64,000 bases of DNA from Methylophilaceae bacterium (GCA_028122555.1 JAOHSH010000001.1:28458-92457); one strand, 5' to 3'. Shown: positions 1-12,457, numbered from the stretch's first letter. Translations and numbers: made by a program. The notes: generated by a model not told the origin, from the sequence alone.

Positions 1-136
1 GAGAAAGTGCTTGTGGATGCATGCTATCTTCCTCTAAGACTCTCTCATATATTGCCATAGCCTCATCGTAATCTTTGTCCTTGATAAATCCAAGAGCATT
101 ATTTAGTAATTCATCTAAATTAATATTTTTTTTCAT
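1..136 (-). CDS. TPR-repeat protein, N-terminal part (cut by window edge)
   Basis: The leftward frame opens with ATG at 136 and runs off the window start after about 45 codons. Residues from about 18 on (KDKDYDEAMAIYERVLEED, then a PQAL) have the spacing of a tetratricopeptide repeat: small residue, Tyr and Leu at the helix positions and an acidic turn. TPRs mediate protein-protein contacts; the catalytic or targeting part, if any, lies outside the window, so no specific function can be given. There is no signal peptide. The gene is transcribed in the same direction as the porin upstream, but the porin terminator separates them. Confidence 0.6.
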   Translation of the reverse strand, partial: MKKNINLDELLNNALGFIKDKDYDEAMAIYERVLEEDSMHPQALS

Positions 137-195
137 ATTATAAAATCTTATCTTCTTAATTGGTATTTTATACGATTAAATAAATAACAAATAAA

Positions 196-223
196 AAAAA
201 CGGCATCCGAAGATGCCGTTTTT
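196..223 (-). terminator. Rho-independent terminator of the porin gene
   Basis: A perfect 12-bp stem (196-207 with 212-223) closes on a four-base loop. Read on the minus strand the loop is UUCG closed by C-G, a very stable tetraloop, and the 3' arm ends in a run of T. It lies about 45 bases beyond the porin stop codon. The symmetric A/T flanks could let it work in both directions, but no rightward gene needs it. Confidence 0.9.
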
Positions 224-266
224 AAATAAATCTACTACTTGTCAAACTTCTACTAAGATTTAAGTC

Positions 267-1649
267 CTAGAAGAATAAGATAGCACCTAGAGATAATGAA
301 TCATTCTCCATGTTGTTTGCTGATGTTTGACCTGAAGATTCTGTTGAATTGTACTCAGCAACTAAATTTAGATGCTTAGTTAATGGATGGTATGCACCCA
401 CAGTCCAACGTTCGTTTTCTTCAACTAATGTAGCGTTAGTTTCGCCAGATGCTGTATCAAGATTTGAAACACCATAAGCAACACCAATTTTAGTACCTGT
501 TGGTATCACATATGTAGCTTGAACATAACCACCGTCTGAATCACGCTCTAGACCAGCAGCAGTAACACCAAGGTTACCAAATAGTGTTGTACCTAGACCT
601 TCACCATCATAGTAGTAACCAACTAAACCGAAGTTACCAGCGCTAATAGAAGCACCTACATCGACTGCTGTAATATCATAAGATTGGCTTGTTGAAGCTG
701 TTAATGCTTTGATACGAGTAACATCGTAAGATGCACCAGAAACCCAAACTTTACCTGCTACATCGCCAGTCCATGAATATGAAGCTTCTGCCTCAATACC
801 GAATCGATCTTGGTTTACAGCTGAAGAAGCTGCACCAGTAACTGTATCAGTAGCAGTTGTTGTTGATGCAACAGTACCAGATGATATAACAGTTAGAGAA
901 ATCGATGCGTGAGCAACAGATGATGAAATAGAACCAGTAATATCCGCTGTTTTACCAGTGAATGTTGATGTTGTTGAATAAGTTCTAGTTGTTACATTTG
1001 TACTTGCATCAGGGATTTGATTTGGATTCATTAAACCAACTTTAGCTTGGAATCCACCCATGTTTGGAGTCGTATATGTAGCTTGACCCTTCCATGCAGC
1101 ATAAACATAACCAGTACCAATACCACCTAGTGTAGTAGCACCACCAGATCTACCAGTAGCAGCAGAACCAACACCTAATAGTGTCATGTCGTTAAGGATC
1201 GCACCAGAAGCAAAGATACCAATATCTTTACCAAGTTTGATAGAACCCCATGATTTATCACCAAATGATAAATATGACTGACGATTAAGAGGAGTTTTAT
1301 TATCACCAGCTGCAGAGTTATCTGAAGCATTTGGTTGGAATGAAATAGTAAACGACACATCAGTATTGTTTTGACGTGTTGTACCAGTAAATCCTAACCA
1401 TGATGGTAATAGACCAGTGTTGATACCTTGTGAATCAGATTCACCAAGACCATCTTGGCCGTTTGCAATGTTACCTGTAAGTGTAGAACCTTTAGCAGCG
1501 TCAGCATCATTAAAGTTCAAGAATGCGTTAACGTTACCATTTACATCTAATGTCCAGTCACCTGCTGGGATTACGATTCCAGCATTAGCTGCAGAAGCAC
1601 CTAAAGCTAGAGCTGCACCCGCAACTGCTAGATTAATTTTTTGATTCAT
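267..1649 (-). CDS. Gram-negative outer-membrane porin (trimeric 16-strand type)
   Basis: 460 residues. Residues 1-23 are a clear Sec signal peptide (MNQKINLAVAGAALALGASA, ending ANA before Gly). The mature part is rich in Gly, Ser, Thr and alternating hydrophobic strands, has no Cys, and ends in a terminal Phe (LGAILFF), the C-terminal signature used by the BAM complex. The stretch SYLSFGDKSWGSIKLGKDIG matches the conserved strand region of the betaproteobacterial general porins. It should form the main diffusion pore for small hydrophilic solutes. A strong Shine-Dalgarno (AGGAGA, 5 bases before the ATG), its own promoter and a UUCG terminator point to high expression as a single-gene unit. 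Substrate preference cannot be read from sequence. Confidence 0.9.
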   Translation of the reverse strand: MNQKINLAVAGAALALGASAANAGIVIPAGDWTLDVNGNVNAFLNFNDADAAKGSTLTGNIANGQDGLGESDSQGINTGLLPSWLGFTGTTRQNNTDVSFTISFQPNASDNSAAGDNKTPLNRQSYLSFGDKSWGSIKLGKDIGIFASGAILNDMTLLGVGSAATGRSGGATTLGGIGTGYVYAAWKGQATYTTPNMGGFQAKVGLMNPNQIPDASTNVTTRTYSTTSTFTGKTADITGSISSSVAHASISLTVISSGTVASTTTATDTVTGAASSAVNQDRFGIEAEASYSWTGDVAGKVWVSGASYDVTRIKALTASTSQSYDITAVDVGASISAGNFGLVGYYYDGEGLGTTLFGNLGVTAAGLERDSDGGYVQATYVIPTGTKIGVAYGVSNLDTASGETNATLVEENERWTVGAYHPLTKHLNLVAEYNSTESSGQTSANNMENDSLSLGAILFF

Positions 1650-1712
1650 ATATTTCTCCTAAAATTAAAAACTACTTTTAAAATACTAAGATTAAAAAAG
1701 TAATTCAAAAAT

Positions 1713-1752
1713 AACTTTCTCAACAAAAAAACTTTCTTAAGATAAACTTTCT
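1713..1752 (-). repeat. Triple AGAAAGTT repeat in the porin leader
   Basis: Three exact copies of AACTTTCT on the plus strand (1713-1720, 1730-1737, 1745-1752), that is AGAAAGTT in the porin sense, spaced 17 and 15 bases start to start. They lie between the proposed -10 box and the start codon, so they would be in the roughly 115-base 5' leader of the mRNA. Regular spacing suggests a repeated binding site for a protein or small RNA; function is unknown. Confidence 0.45.
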
Positions 1753-1772
1753 CATTAAGAAGAGTTATATCC

Positions 1773-1802
1773 ATTATCCCCAATCTTGATAACAAATAGC
1801 AA
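1773..1802 (-). promoter_or_regulatory. Candidate sigma-70 promoter of the porin gene
   Basis: On the minus strand TTGCTA (-35, plus coordinates 1797-1802) is followed after 18 bases by GATAAT (-10, 1773-1778). The start point would fall near 1766, giving a leader of about 115 bases. It is the best match in the 249-base gap before the porin gene. Called by eye only. Confidence 0.4.
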
Positions 1803-1837
1803 GGTAAATGTGACTTTTTTGTAACAAATCTATATTT

Positions 1838-1857
1838 TTGTTGTAAATTAACAACAA
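1838..1857. promoter_or_regulatory. Inverted repeat upstream of the porin promoter, possible operator
   Basis: TTGTTGT and ACAACAA form a perfect 7-bp inverted repeat around a 6-base AT-rich centre. It is centred about 80 bases before the predicted porin start point, a usual place for an activator site. On the minus strand no T-run follows, so it is a poor terminator for dgt. Which regulator binds is unknown. Confidence 0.35.
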
Positions 1858-1898
1858 TATTAATAAATCCTATTATTTATGGGGCTATTAAAGGGTGA

Positions 1899-2999
1899 TT
1901 AAATATCTTTATGGATCTTAATTGCATAGCGATCTGTCATTCCAGCCAAATAATCCGCCACCACCCGAGGTAAATTTTCCTTTGATTTATTATGAAAAGC
2001 TTTTGGCATTAGAGATGGATCGTTAATAAAATAAAAGAATAAATCTTTAATTATCTTTTTTGCATTATCAGTCATTTCAATTACTCGTTCATGCTCATAA
2101 AGAAAGTGCCTTAAAAACCGTTTAAGCTCTATTTGGCTTTGAGCCATATTTTTGGATAAATTTATTAACTGAGGAAGCACTCTAATTTCATCAATCGTTT
2201 CAGGTTTTGACTTTAGTAAATTTTCAGAGCTTGTCTTACAAATATCAGAGATTAGTTTATGCATTATTCTTCTTATAGTTTCATGTACCCATCTAACTTC
2301 ATCAATACTAGAGTAATCTTTTTTAACAAGTTCGGCACATTCTTTGAATAAAGGAACATCCATTAATGACTTAAATTTTATAACGCCTGAACGATAACCA
2401 TCATCAATATCATGGTTATTATATGCTATCTCATCAGCATGATTAACTAATTGCGCCTCTAATGAGGGCTGTTGTTTCTTAATAAAGCGCTCGCCTATTA
2501 CCCCTAAATTTTGAGCATTATTTAATGAGCAATGCTTTAAGATACCCTCACGACTTTCAAATGTTAAATTTAATCCATCAAAATCAGCGTATCTTTGTTC
2601 CAATAAATCCACAACTCTTAAAGACTGAAGATTGTGCTCAAAGCCACCGAATTCTTTCATGCAAGTATTTAAAGAATCCTGCCCCGCATGGCCAAATGGA
2701 GTATGTCCCAGATCATGCGCCAAAGCAATAGACTCAGCAAGGTCTTCATGGCAATTTAAAGTTCGCGCTATTCCTCTCGAAATCTGCGAGACTTCTAATG
2801 AGTGAGTAAGGCGTGTTCGAAACATGTCGCCTTCATGATTAACAAATACCTGTGTCTTATATTCAAGTCGTCTAAATGCAGACGAATGAATTATTCGATC
2901 ACGGTCTCTTTGAAAGTCGTTCCTAAATTCTGATTTTGGTTCATTATATTGTCTACCTAAACTAAAGTTTGGGTCTGCTGCATAAGGTTTCAGTATCAT
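1899..2999 (-). CDS. dgt: dGTP triphosphohydrolase-like HD-domain protein
   Basis: 366 residues, matching the shorter (type 2) dGTPase-like group rather than the roughly 500-residue E. coli enzyme. The HD metal site is clear: His66 in RTRLTHSLEV, His95-Asp96 in LAHDLGHTPFGHAG, and a later Asp in the helical C-terminal half. Family members hydrolyse dGTP or other dNTPs to the nucleoside and tripolyphosphate and so adjust dNTP pools; exact nucleotide preference is not predictable. The ATG shares one base with the aroB stop (TAATG), so it is translationally coupled as the last gene of aroK-aroB-dgt, an order common in proteobacteria. Confidence 0.92.
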   Translation of the reverse strand: MILKPYAADPNFSLGRQYNEPKSEFRNDFQRDRDRIIHSSAFRRLEYKTQVFVNHEGDMFRTRLTHSLEVSQISRGIARTLNCHEDLAESIALAHDLGHTPFGHAGQDSLNTCMKEFGGFEHNLQSLRVVDLLEQRYADFDGLNLTFESREGILKHCSLNNAQNLGVIGERFIKKQQPSLEAQLVNHADEIAYNNHDIDDGYRSGVIKFKSLMDVPLFKECAELVKKDYSSIDEVRWVHETIRRIMHKLISDICKTSSENLLKSKPETIDEIRVLPQLINLSKNMAQSQIELKRFLRHFLYEHERVIEMTDNAKKIIKDLFFYFINDPSLMPKAFHNKSKENLPRVVADYLAGMTDRYAIKIHKDI

Positions 3000-4078
3000 T
3001 AAAAGTCTTTCTTTTTAAGGGTATTATGAAACTTTTTAGTATCGTAATTACTTGTGAGGATAGCCTTACCTATCCCTTGCTGTAAAACAAGATTGATTTG
3101 ATCTTCTTTTGTTTTTTTATCAAGCTGCATTAAGTCAAGGAATTCTTGAACTGAAATCTCTGGTGGGTTAATAGGTAGATTTGCACGAATAAATAAAGAT
3201 TTTATTCTTTCATTCTCTTCTTCTGTAATCCACCCCATTTGTTCTGATAAATAAGCTGCCATAACCATTCCTGTTGCAATAGCTTCTCCATGAAGCCATT
3301 TACCATAACCAGAGGCTGTTTCTATAGCATGTCCAAAAGTATGGCCTAAATTTAAAATAGCTCTTATACCAGATTCAAATTCATCAGATTCGACGATATC
3401 TGCCTTGTTCTGACAAGAGCGAACCACGGCCTCAATTAATAGTTTCGGGTCTCTTCTAATAAGCCCTTCAATATTATGCTCAAGCCATTCAAAAAAACTA
3501 GCGTCCCTAATTAATCCATATTTTATAACTTCAGCCAAACCTGCAGATAATTCTTTATCAGCTAATGTTTTCAATACATTTATATCAGCAATAACGCATT
3601 TAGGCTGATAAAAAGCGCCTATCATATTCTTTCCTAGGTGATGATTAATTCCTGTTTTTCCCCCTACAGAAGAATCAACCTGTGATAACAAAGTAGTTGG
3701 AATTTGTATGAAGTCTACCCCCCTCATAAATGTTGCTGCTGCAAAACCGGTTATGTCTCCAACGACGCCTCCACCTAAAGCTATTAATGAAATTTGACGA
3801 TCTGCTTTATTTTTTAGTAATTCATCATAGATTAAATTAAGCGTTTCATAATTTTTAAAAGCTTCTCCATCTGGAAGAACGATTGAAATAATTTCTTTTT
3901 CAGCCGATAAAATATCTAATAGTTTTTGTAAATAAAATGAGGCTACTGTTTTATTAGTGATGATAGCTACTTTTTTATTAGGTATATGGTCTTTAATTAA
4001 ATCCTGATTTTCTAAAAGGCTTTCTCCAACATATATTGGATAACTTCTTTTTTCTAAATTAATTTTAATAGTCTTCAT
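2999..4078 (-). CDS. aroB: 3-dehydroquinate synthase
   Basis: 359 residues, normal length. It converts 3-deoxy-D-arabino-heptulosonate 7-phosphate to 3-dehydroquinate, the second step of the shikimate pathway, using catalytic NAD and a divalent metal. Visible signatures are the nucleotide-binding GGGVVGD (residues 102-108), the substrate loop with SQVDSSVGGKTGIN (about 132-145), and the metal-ligand helix LNLGHTFGHAIE. The gene overlaps aroK by four bases (ATGA) and dgt by one, so the three are one operon. Cytoplasmic. Identification is secure. Confidence 0.97.
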   Translation of the reverse strand: MKTIKINLEKRSYPIYVGESLLENQDLIKDHIPNKKVAIITNKTVASFYLQKLLDILSAEKEIISIVLPDGEAFKNYETLNLIYDELLKNKADRQISLIALGGGVVGDITGFAAATFMRGVDFIQIPTTLLSQVDSSVGGKTGINHHLGKNMIGAFYQPKCVIADINVLKTLADKELSAGLAEVIKYGLIRDASFFEWLEHNIEGLIRRDPKLLIEAVVRSCQNKADIVESDEFESGIRAILNLGHTFGHAIETASGYGKWLHGEAIATGMVMAAYLSEQMGWITEEENERIKSLFIRANLPINPPEISVQEFLDLMQLDKKTKEDQINLVLQQGIGKAILTSNYDTKKFHNTLKKKDF

Positions 4079-4590
4079 ATTTTTTTAACGAAAGATTCAA
4101 TTTCAAAAGCAATTTCATTTGCACGTTTATTTTTAGTCTCAATTATATAATCAGAAATAGATGTGTATATAGGATCTCTAAATTCAAATAAAGTCTCCAA
4201 AGTTTCTTTTAAGTCCCCCTGTTGTAATAACGGTCTAGATTTATCACCAGTCATTCTAAATACTAAATCCTCACAATTAGATCTTAAATAAATAACATAG
4301 CCGTTATCAACGAGTAATTTACAATTACTTTTATTTAAAATAATGCCTCCTCCAGTCGCTAATACTATATTTTTATGGCATACCAAATCTTTTAATACTT
4401 TTTCTTCTCTCTTTCTAAATCCCACCTCACCCTCATATTCAAAAATTAAAGGTACTTTTACGCCGGTCTTTTCTTCAACAACGTTATCACTATCATAAAA
4501 ATCTTTATTTAAATTTTTCGATAATAGCCTACCAATTGTAGTTTTTCCAGAACCCATCAGACCGATTAAAAATATATTTTTTTGTTTCAA
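4075..4590 (-). CDS. aroK: Shikimate kinase
   Basis: 171 residues, normal size for AroK. It phosphorylates shikimate at the 3-hydroxyl with ATP. The P-loop GLMGSGKTT sits at residues 10-18, the shikimate-binding Asp in YDSDNVVEEKTG near 32-43, and the Arg of the FRKREEKVL helix follows, with the glycine-rich LATGGGIIL near 80. The start is TTG: no in-frame ATG precedes the P-loop and an in-frame stop lies four codons upstream. It leads the aroK-aroB-dgt operon and faces mrcA across a 113-base divergent gap; the aroK/mrcA pairing is common in beta- and gammaproteobacteria. Confidence 0.95.
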   Translation of the reverse strand: MKQKNIFLIGLMGSGKTTIGRLLSKNLNKDFYDSDNVVEEKTGVKVPLIFEYEGEVGFRKREEKVLKDLVCHKNIVLATGGGIILNKSNCKLLVDNGYVIYLRSNCEDLVFRMTGDKSRPLLQQGDLKETLETLFEFRDPIYTSISDYIIETKNKRANEIAFEIESFVKKI

Positions 4591-4703
4591 TTTAATTCTC
4601 TATTAAAATAAATTAAAAATTAAAGATTTAGTAGATTAAATAGCAAACTTAACCTCTATAATAAACGTTTAATATTATAGTTAAACTTTATTTAAATACT
4701 ATT

Positions 4704-6989
4704 ATGTATTCAATCATTAAAAATTATCTTATCATTGCATTTCTAGCTGGCTTATCAATTTTAGCAATGATTTTCTTCATTTCTGCTCTCATTTATCCTA
4801 CGCTACCTAATATTTCACATTTAGAAAAATATTACCCCAAACAACCACTTCAAATTTATTCTAAAGAAGGTGCTCTTATTGCAGAATTTGGAGAAGAAAG
4901 AAGAGACTTTATAGCTATATCAGATACACCTCAACAAATGATTAATGCAATTCTTTCTATCGAAGATCGTCGGTTTTTTGAACATCCAGGTATTGATATT
5001 ATTGGTATAACCAGAGCTGCTCTTAGAAATATAACTGGTAAAAGTCACGAGGGAGCAAGCACAATAACAATGCAAGTTGCAAGAAACTTTTTTCTTACTT
5101 CCGAAAAAACATTGAAAAGAAAAATTAATGAAATACTACTTGCGATTAAAATTGAAAGAACCTTATCAAAAGAGGAAATACTAGAGTTATATATTAATCA
5201 AATATATCTAGGTCAAAGATCTTTTGGTTTTGCAGCCGCAGCCAATACCTATTATGGTAAAAATCTTGATCAATTAAATTTAGGAGAAACTGCGTTGCTT
5301 GCAGGACTTCCAAAAGCCCCTAGTCGATATAATCCTTTAGTAAAGCCACAATTAGCAATCAATAGGCAACGTGATGTTCTCAATAGTATGTTGCGGCATG
5401 GCTATATCGATAAACCTACTTATATTATAGCTTTAGAGGATTCCCTCAGTCTTAAAGAAAAATTTATGAAAAGTGAACTTAAGGCAAACTATGTTGCTGA
5501 AATGGTAAGAAAAACATTATTTGAAGAATTTGGGGATAAGATTTATACAAGTGGCCTTAAAGTTTACACGACAATCAAAAAGAAAAATCAGATGATGGCT
5601 AATCGTGCAGTAAAAAATGGAATTATTAATTATATGGCTCGACATGACTTGGCACCACCTGAAGATTTTATTGAATTCAAATCACAAGAATTCAAAAACA
5701 AAAATGAAAGAGATAAATTTTTATTAAAAAAACTTAAAGTGATACCAACTTATAATGATTTTATTCCCGGTGTTATATTAGATTTACAGCCTTTAAGAGT
5801 TGATGTTCTTTTAAAAAATGGAAAAAGAATTAGTGTTTACAAAAGAGGTCTAAAATTATTAAAAAAAGATTTATTGATAGAAAATGAAGGGGAAAAATTA
5901 TTAAAGCCAGGCTCAGTTATTAGATTTGTAAAGAAACGAAATTATTGGATTGCAACTCAATTACCTCAAGTAGAAAGCTCATTAGTCTCAATGGATCCAA
6001 ATACAGGGGCAATCTTGGCTTTAGTAGGTGGTTTTGATTTTCATCGAAATAAGTACAATCATGTATCTCAAGCAAATAGACAACCAGGATCGATCTTTAA
6101 ACCTTTTATATACTCAGCAGCTCTTGAAAAAGGTATAACTGCAGCAACTTTGGTAAATGATGCTCCTATTTATATTACTGCGAAAGAACTCAATACTAAT
6201 GAAAATTGGGAGCCTCAAAATTATAATGAAAAATATGATGGTGCTATAAGGTTGAGGCAAGGATTAGCAAAGTCAAAAAATTTAGTTGCTATAAGAGTTT
6301 TAAAGCATATTGACCCAAAATATGCTTTAGATTACATAACAAGATTTGGTTTTGATAAAAAAAAACACCCCCCCTACTTATCAATGGCTCTTGGTGTAGG
6401 TCAAGTGACAGCGCTAGAAATGGTGGCTGCATATGGAGTTTTTGCTAATGGAGGATATCTCAAGCAGCCTTACTTTATTGAAAAAATTATTGATGTTAAA
6501 GGTAGAAAAATTAAACAAAGCTTTTCAGTAACAAATGAGGAAACACCCAGAATCATAGACCCAAGAAATGCATTTATAATGAGCTCATTGCTTAAAGAAG
6601 TTATTAATACTGGAACAGCAAGAAAAGCTAAAACACTCAAACGTACAGATATTGCTGGGAAAACAGGCACCACAAATGAGCTTGTTGATGCTTGGTTTGC
6701 TGGATTCAATCCAGATATTGTCACAGTTACCTGGATGGGTTATGACCAACCAAAAACTCTTGGTAAGCATGAAAGTGGTTCGAGAGCAGCACTTCCAATA
6801 TGGATTGACTACATGAAACCAATAATAAATAAATACCCAAAAAAATTATTGTCATCTCCAGATGGAATAATACCTTTAAAAATAAACTCCAAAACTGGAA
6901 TGTTAGCAAAGGAAAACGAAGATGGAATTTATGAATATTTTTATGATGAATTTCCTCCAACAAATAACGCCTATTTTTTACTTAATTAA
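4704..6989 (+). CDS. mrcA: Penicillin-binding protein 1A, bifunctional peptidoglycan synthase
   Basis: 761 residues: a short cytoplasmic tail, one membrane anchor (about 8-30), a GT51 glycosyltransferase domain (about 50-225) with the catalytic EDRRFFEHPGID motif, an OB-like linker domain in the 310-430 region, and a transpeptidase domain. The transpeptidase triad is complete: SIFK at 463-466, SKN at 524-526 and KTGT at 653-656. It polymerises lipid II and cross-links the stems in the periplasm. A TATAAT at 4657-4662, next to the palindrome TAAACGTTTA, may be its -10 box, though I see no good -35. Divergent from aroK, as in many relatives. Confidence 0.96.
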   Translation: MYSIIKNYLIIAFLAGLSILAMIFFISALIYPTLPNISHLEKYYPKQPLQIYSKEGALIAEFGEERRDFIAISDTPQQMINAILSIEDRRFFEHPGIDIIGITRAALRNITGKSHEGASTITMQVARNFFLTSEKTLKRKINEILLAIKIERTLSKEEILELYINQIYLGQRSFGFAAAANTYYGKNLDQLNLGETALLAGLPKAPSRYNPLVKPQLAINRQRDVLNSMLRHGYIDKPTYIIALEDSLSLKEKFMKSELKANYVAEMVRKTLFEEFGDKIYTSGLKVYTTIKKKNQMMANRAVKNGIINYMARHDLAPPEDFIEFKSQEFKNKNERDKFLLKKLKVIPTYNDFIPGVILDLQPLRVDVLLKNGKRISVYKRGLKLLKKDLLIENEGEKLLKPGSVIRFVKKRNYWIATQLPQVESSLVSMDPNTGAILALVGGFDFHRNKYNHVSQANRQPGSIFKPFIYSAALEKGITAATLVNDAPIYITAKELNTNENWEPQNYNEKYDGAIRLRQGLAKSKNLVAIRVLKHIDPKYALDYITRFGFDKKKHPPYLSMALGVGQVTALEMVAAYGVFANGGYLKQPYFIEKIIDVKGRKIKQSFSVTNEETPRIIDPRNAFIMSSLLKEVINTGTARKAKTLKRTDIAGKTGTTNELVDAWFAGFNPDIVTVTWMGYDQPKTLGKHESGSRAALPIWIDYMKPIINKYPKKLLSSPDGIIPLKINSKTGMLAKENEDGIYEYFYDEFPPTNNAYFLLN

Positions 6990-6996
6990 AACTTAG

Positions 6997-9360
<2,364 letters not shown>

Positions 9361-9368
<8 letters not shown>

Positions 9369-10389
9369 GAAGACTGGACGAGGATTTTAGTTGATTTAAT
9401 TTTTCCATTGCTTTGCCGCAGTCAATAACATCTTCTGCAATTTTAATGCCTGAATTTATATTATCTGCTAATCCAGCTATATAAATTGCAGCTCCTGCAT
9501 TTAGCAAGGTAATATCCCTAGCAACTGACAATTCTCCATTTAAAATATCAAGTATTATTTTTTTTGATTGAGAAGGATCTTCAACGATAATATCCTTCAA
9601 GCTTCCTGTCTTCACGTTATATAAAGAAGGTTCAATAGTATATTCCTTAATAATATTATCTCTTAATTCAGCAACAAAAGTCTTTCCTGTTATAGAAATC
9701 TCATCCATACCATCCTCACCATGAACCACAAGCACATGTTCACTGCCAAGATTTTGTAATACTTTTGCAAAAGTCTTAGTAAGTTCTTTACTATAAACAC
9801 CTACAACTTGTCTTTTAGCAGAAGCTGGGTTAGTTAATGGTCCAAGCAGATTAAACATAGTTCTAATTTCCAAATCTTTTCTAACTGGAGCAACATATTT
9901 CATCGCTGGGTGATAATTAGGTGCAAACATAAAACCAATACCAATATGATCAACTAACATTCCTAAATTTTTATGGTCTAAATTAACATTAACACCAAGT
10001 GCTTCTAATACGTCAGCACTTCCACATTTTGATGAAACTGATCTTCCTCCGTGTTTAGCAACTTTTGCGCCAGCAGCTGCAGATACAATTGCACTTATAG
10101 TTGAAACATTAAATGTTTGTAAACTATCACCTCCAGTTCCACAAGTATCTATAAGATATTGGGAGTCTTCAACTATTACTTTATTAGAATGTTCTCGCAT
10201 AACTAAAGCTGCTGCTGCTATCTCATCTGGAGTTGCCCCTTTGATTTGCATTGCAACAATGCAACTAGCTATTTGAGCAGAGCTTAATTCTCCAGTCATA
10301 ATACGAGTCATCAAAGACTCCATATCTGATGAAGATAAATTTTCACCTTTTAGCAAGGGATTTAAATAATTTTTAAATTGTTTAGCCAT
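9361..10389 (-). CDS. trpD: Anthranilate phosphoribosyltransferase
   Basis: 342 residues, full length. It transfers the phosphoribosyl group of PRPP to anthranilate. The PRPP/Mg loop DTCGTGGDS is at 81-89, followed by FNVSTISA and [18 protein letters not shown], the anthranilate channel region; the acidic DEISITG motif that binds the second metal is also present. It overlaps trpG by 8 bases and trpC by 8, within trpE-trpG-trpD-trpC. I see no leader peptide with tandem Trp codons before trpE. Confidence 0.97.
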
Positions 10390-10951
10390 AATTTTTTAAA
10401 AAATTTAATAATAAATCATGCCCATGTTGGCTCAAAATTGATTCTGGGTGAAATTGAACACCTTCAATAGGCATCGTTTTATGTTTAATACTCATAATTT
10501 CGTCGTCGTCAGTCCATGCTGTTATATCAAAACAACTAGGGCAAGAAATTTTTTCAACTACTAATGAATGATAACGAGTAGCAATAAATGGACTTTTAAT
10601 ATCTTTAAAAACTCCCGTATTTGTATGATGAATTTCAGAAGTTTTTCCATGCATAATTGTTTTTGCATGAATAATTTTACCTCCAAATGCCTGCCCAATT
10701 GTTTGATGTCCTAAACATACTCCTAAAATCGGTATCTTTCCTTTAAAAGAATCGACTACTTGCAATGAAACACCTGCTTCTTTTGGAGTGCATGGTCCAG
10801 GTGATAATACTATGTATTGAGGATTTAACTCTTTTATTTTACCAACAGTTATTTTGTCATTTCTATGGACCACAACCTCTTGTCCAAGCTCAGAAAAATA
10901 CTGTACAAGATTGTAAGTAAAAGAATCGTAATTATCTATCATTACTATCAT
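10382..10951 (-). CDS. trpG: Anthranilate synthase component II (glutamine amidotransferase)
   Basis: 189 residues, a class I glutamine amidotransferase. It supplies ammonia to TrpE for anthranilate and, in organisms with one such subunit, also to aminodeoxychorismate synthase for folate (the pabA role). Catalytic Cys79 sits in GVCLGHQ, and the His-Glu pair in QFHPES near the C-terminus; the oxyanion strand SPGPCTP is at 50-56. The N-terminus [14 protein letters not shown] is typical, so the first ATG is kept, although a second ATG three codons on is possible. Six bases after trpE. Confidence 0.96.
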   Translation of the reverse strand: MIVMIDNYDSFTYNLVQYFSELGQEVVVHRNDKITVGKIKELNPQYIVLSPGPCTPKEAGVSLQVVDSFKGKIPILGVCLGHQTIGQAFGGKIIHAKTIMHGKTSEIHHTNTGVFKDIKSPFIATRYHSLVVEKISCPSCFDITAWTDDDEIMSIKHKTMPIEGVQFHPESILSQHGHDLLLNFLKNYG

Positions 10952-10956
10952 TATTT

Positions 10957-12453
10957 TTATTCGGTTAAGCCAGATTGAACTAGCTCTGATGCCTTTAAAA
11001 TTGCTTTTGCTTTATTTTGAGTCTCAACCCATTCATTTTCAGGAATTGAATCAGCTACTATACCTGCCCCCGCCTGAACATAAAGAATATTGTCTTTTAT
11101 AACAGCTGTTCTAATTGCAATTGCTACATTCATATCTCCATCAAAACCCAGATAACCTACAGCTCCTGAATAAACCCCTCGCTTAGTAGATTCTAATTCA
11201 TTGATAATTTCCATTGCCCTTACTTTTGGAGCCCCACTTACAGTTCCAGCTGGAAAAGAAGCTTTTAAAACGTCAATTGCAGATAATTTATTCTTCATAA
11301 TACCTTCAACATTTGAAACAATGTGCATTACATGGGAATACCTCTCAATTATCATTTTATCTGTTACATTCACAGTGCCTGTTTTAGATACTCTTCCTAT
11401 ATCATTTCTTCCTAAATCCATTAATTGAACATGTTCTGCAATCTCTTTTGGGTCTGATAATAATTCTTTTTCAAACTTAATATCTTCAATTTCATCCATA
11501 CCTCTTGGTCGAGTTCCTGCAATTGGTCTTACAGTTACTTTTTCACCAACTAAAGTTACTAAAATTTCAGGAGATGCTCCAACTACATAATGATCTCCCA
11601 TATTATAAAAAAACATATAAGGAGATGGATTTAAACTTCTCAAAGTTCGATATAAAGCCAATGGATTTGATTTGAATGTCCTATTCATCCTTTGAGAAAT
11701 GACCACTTGCATGATATCGCCATCGAAAATATATTGTTTAGCTTTTGATACAGCAGACTTAAATTCATCTTCTCCAAATTCTGAAAAAACTTTGGACAAA
11801 GTTTCATTGTCCGATTTTGATTCTTCAAATGAAGCAAAAGGGGATGGTCCCGATTGTAGTTTTTTTGCTAATAATTGTAGATTTTCTATTCCTAATTCAT
11901 AAGAATTTGGAATAGAAGGATCGATGTAATTAATCATAAATAAAGTGCCGGATATATTATCAAATACCACAATCTCATCTGAAAACATCAATAAAATATC
12001 AGGTAAATTTAAATCATCTTTTAAAAATTCTTTACATAGTTTTGGCTCAATATATTTTATGGTCTCATACCCAAAATAACCTGCAAGCCCACCAGAATAT
12101 CTTGGTAAATCCAAATCAGTTGGGACTTTAAAGTCCCCCATAAATCTATCAATAAAATCTAATGGATTTTCATCAGCTATTTCTTTTTTTACTTTATCTC
12201 CCTCAATAACCAAAATTTTATTATCTGTAATTTGAATTCTTAACTTTGATGGCAAACCTATAATAGAATATCTTCCAAACTTATCACCACCTTCTACTGA
12301 TTCCAATAAATAACTATATGGCTGATTTGCCAATTTAGCATAGACTGAAAGGGGGGTATCTAAATCTGCAAAGCTTTCTAATACCAGTGGGATTCTATTA
12401 AACCCTTGATCTTTATATTTGTTAAATTGTTCTTTTGTTAGTGTAGTAAACAT
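10957..12453 (-). CDS. trpE: Anthranilate synthase component I
   Basis: 498 residues, full length. With TrpG it converts chorismate and glutamine to anthranilate. The chorismate-binding domain shows PIAGTRPRG, the [10 protein letters not shown] motif and [16 protein letters not shown], with ASPEILV before it. Near residue 46 the N-terminal domain has [15 protein letters not shown], which carries the LLES element of the tryptophan feedback site, so allosteric inhibition by Trp is likely. First trp gene of the run, 4 bases after gph. Confidence 0.97.
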   Translation of the reverse strand: MFTTLTKEQFNKYKDQGFNRIPLVLESFADLDTPLSVYAKLANQPYSYLLESVEGGDKFGRYSIIGLPSKLRIQITDNKILVIEGDKVKKEIADENPLDFIDRFMGDFKVPTDLDLPRYSGGLAGYFGYETIKYIEPKLCKEFLKDDLNLPDILLMFSDEIVVFDNISGTLFMINYIDPSIPNSYELGIENLQLLAKKLQSGPSPFASFEESKSDNETLSKVFSEFGEDEFKSAVSKAKQYIFDGDIMQVVISQRMNRTFKSNPLALYRTLRSLNPSPYMFFYNMGDHYVVGASPEILVTLVGEKVTVRPIAGTRPRGMDEIEDIKFEKELLSDPKEIAEHVQLMDLGRNDIGRVSKTGTVNVTDKMIIERYSHVMHIVSNVEGIMKNKLSAIDVLKASFPAGTVSGAPKVRAMEIINELESTKRGVYSGAVGYLGFDGDMNVAIAIRTAVIKDNILYVQAGAGIVADSIPENEWVETQNKAKAILKASELVQSGLTE

Positions 12454-12457
12454 TTTC

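Noticed and set aside
1417-1644. 75-codon rightward frame inside the porin gene
   Set aside because: Antisense shadow of the signal-peptide end; no ribosome site, odd composition, and the porin frame is certain.
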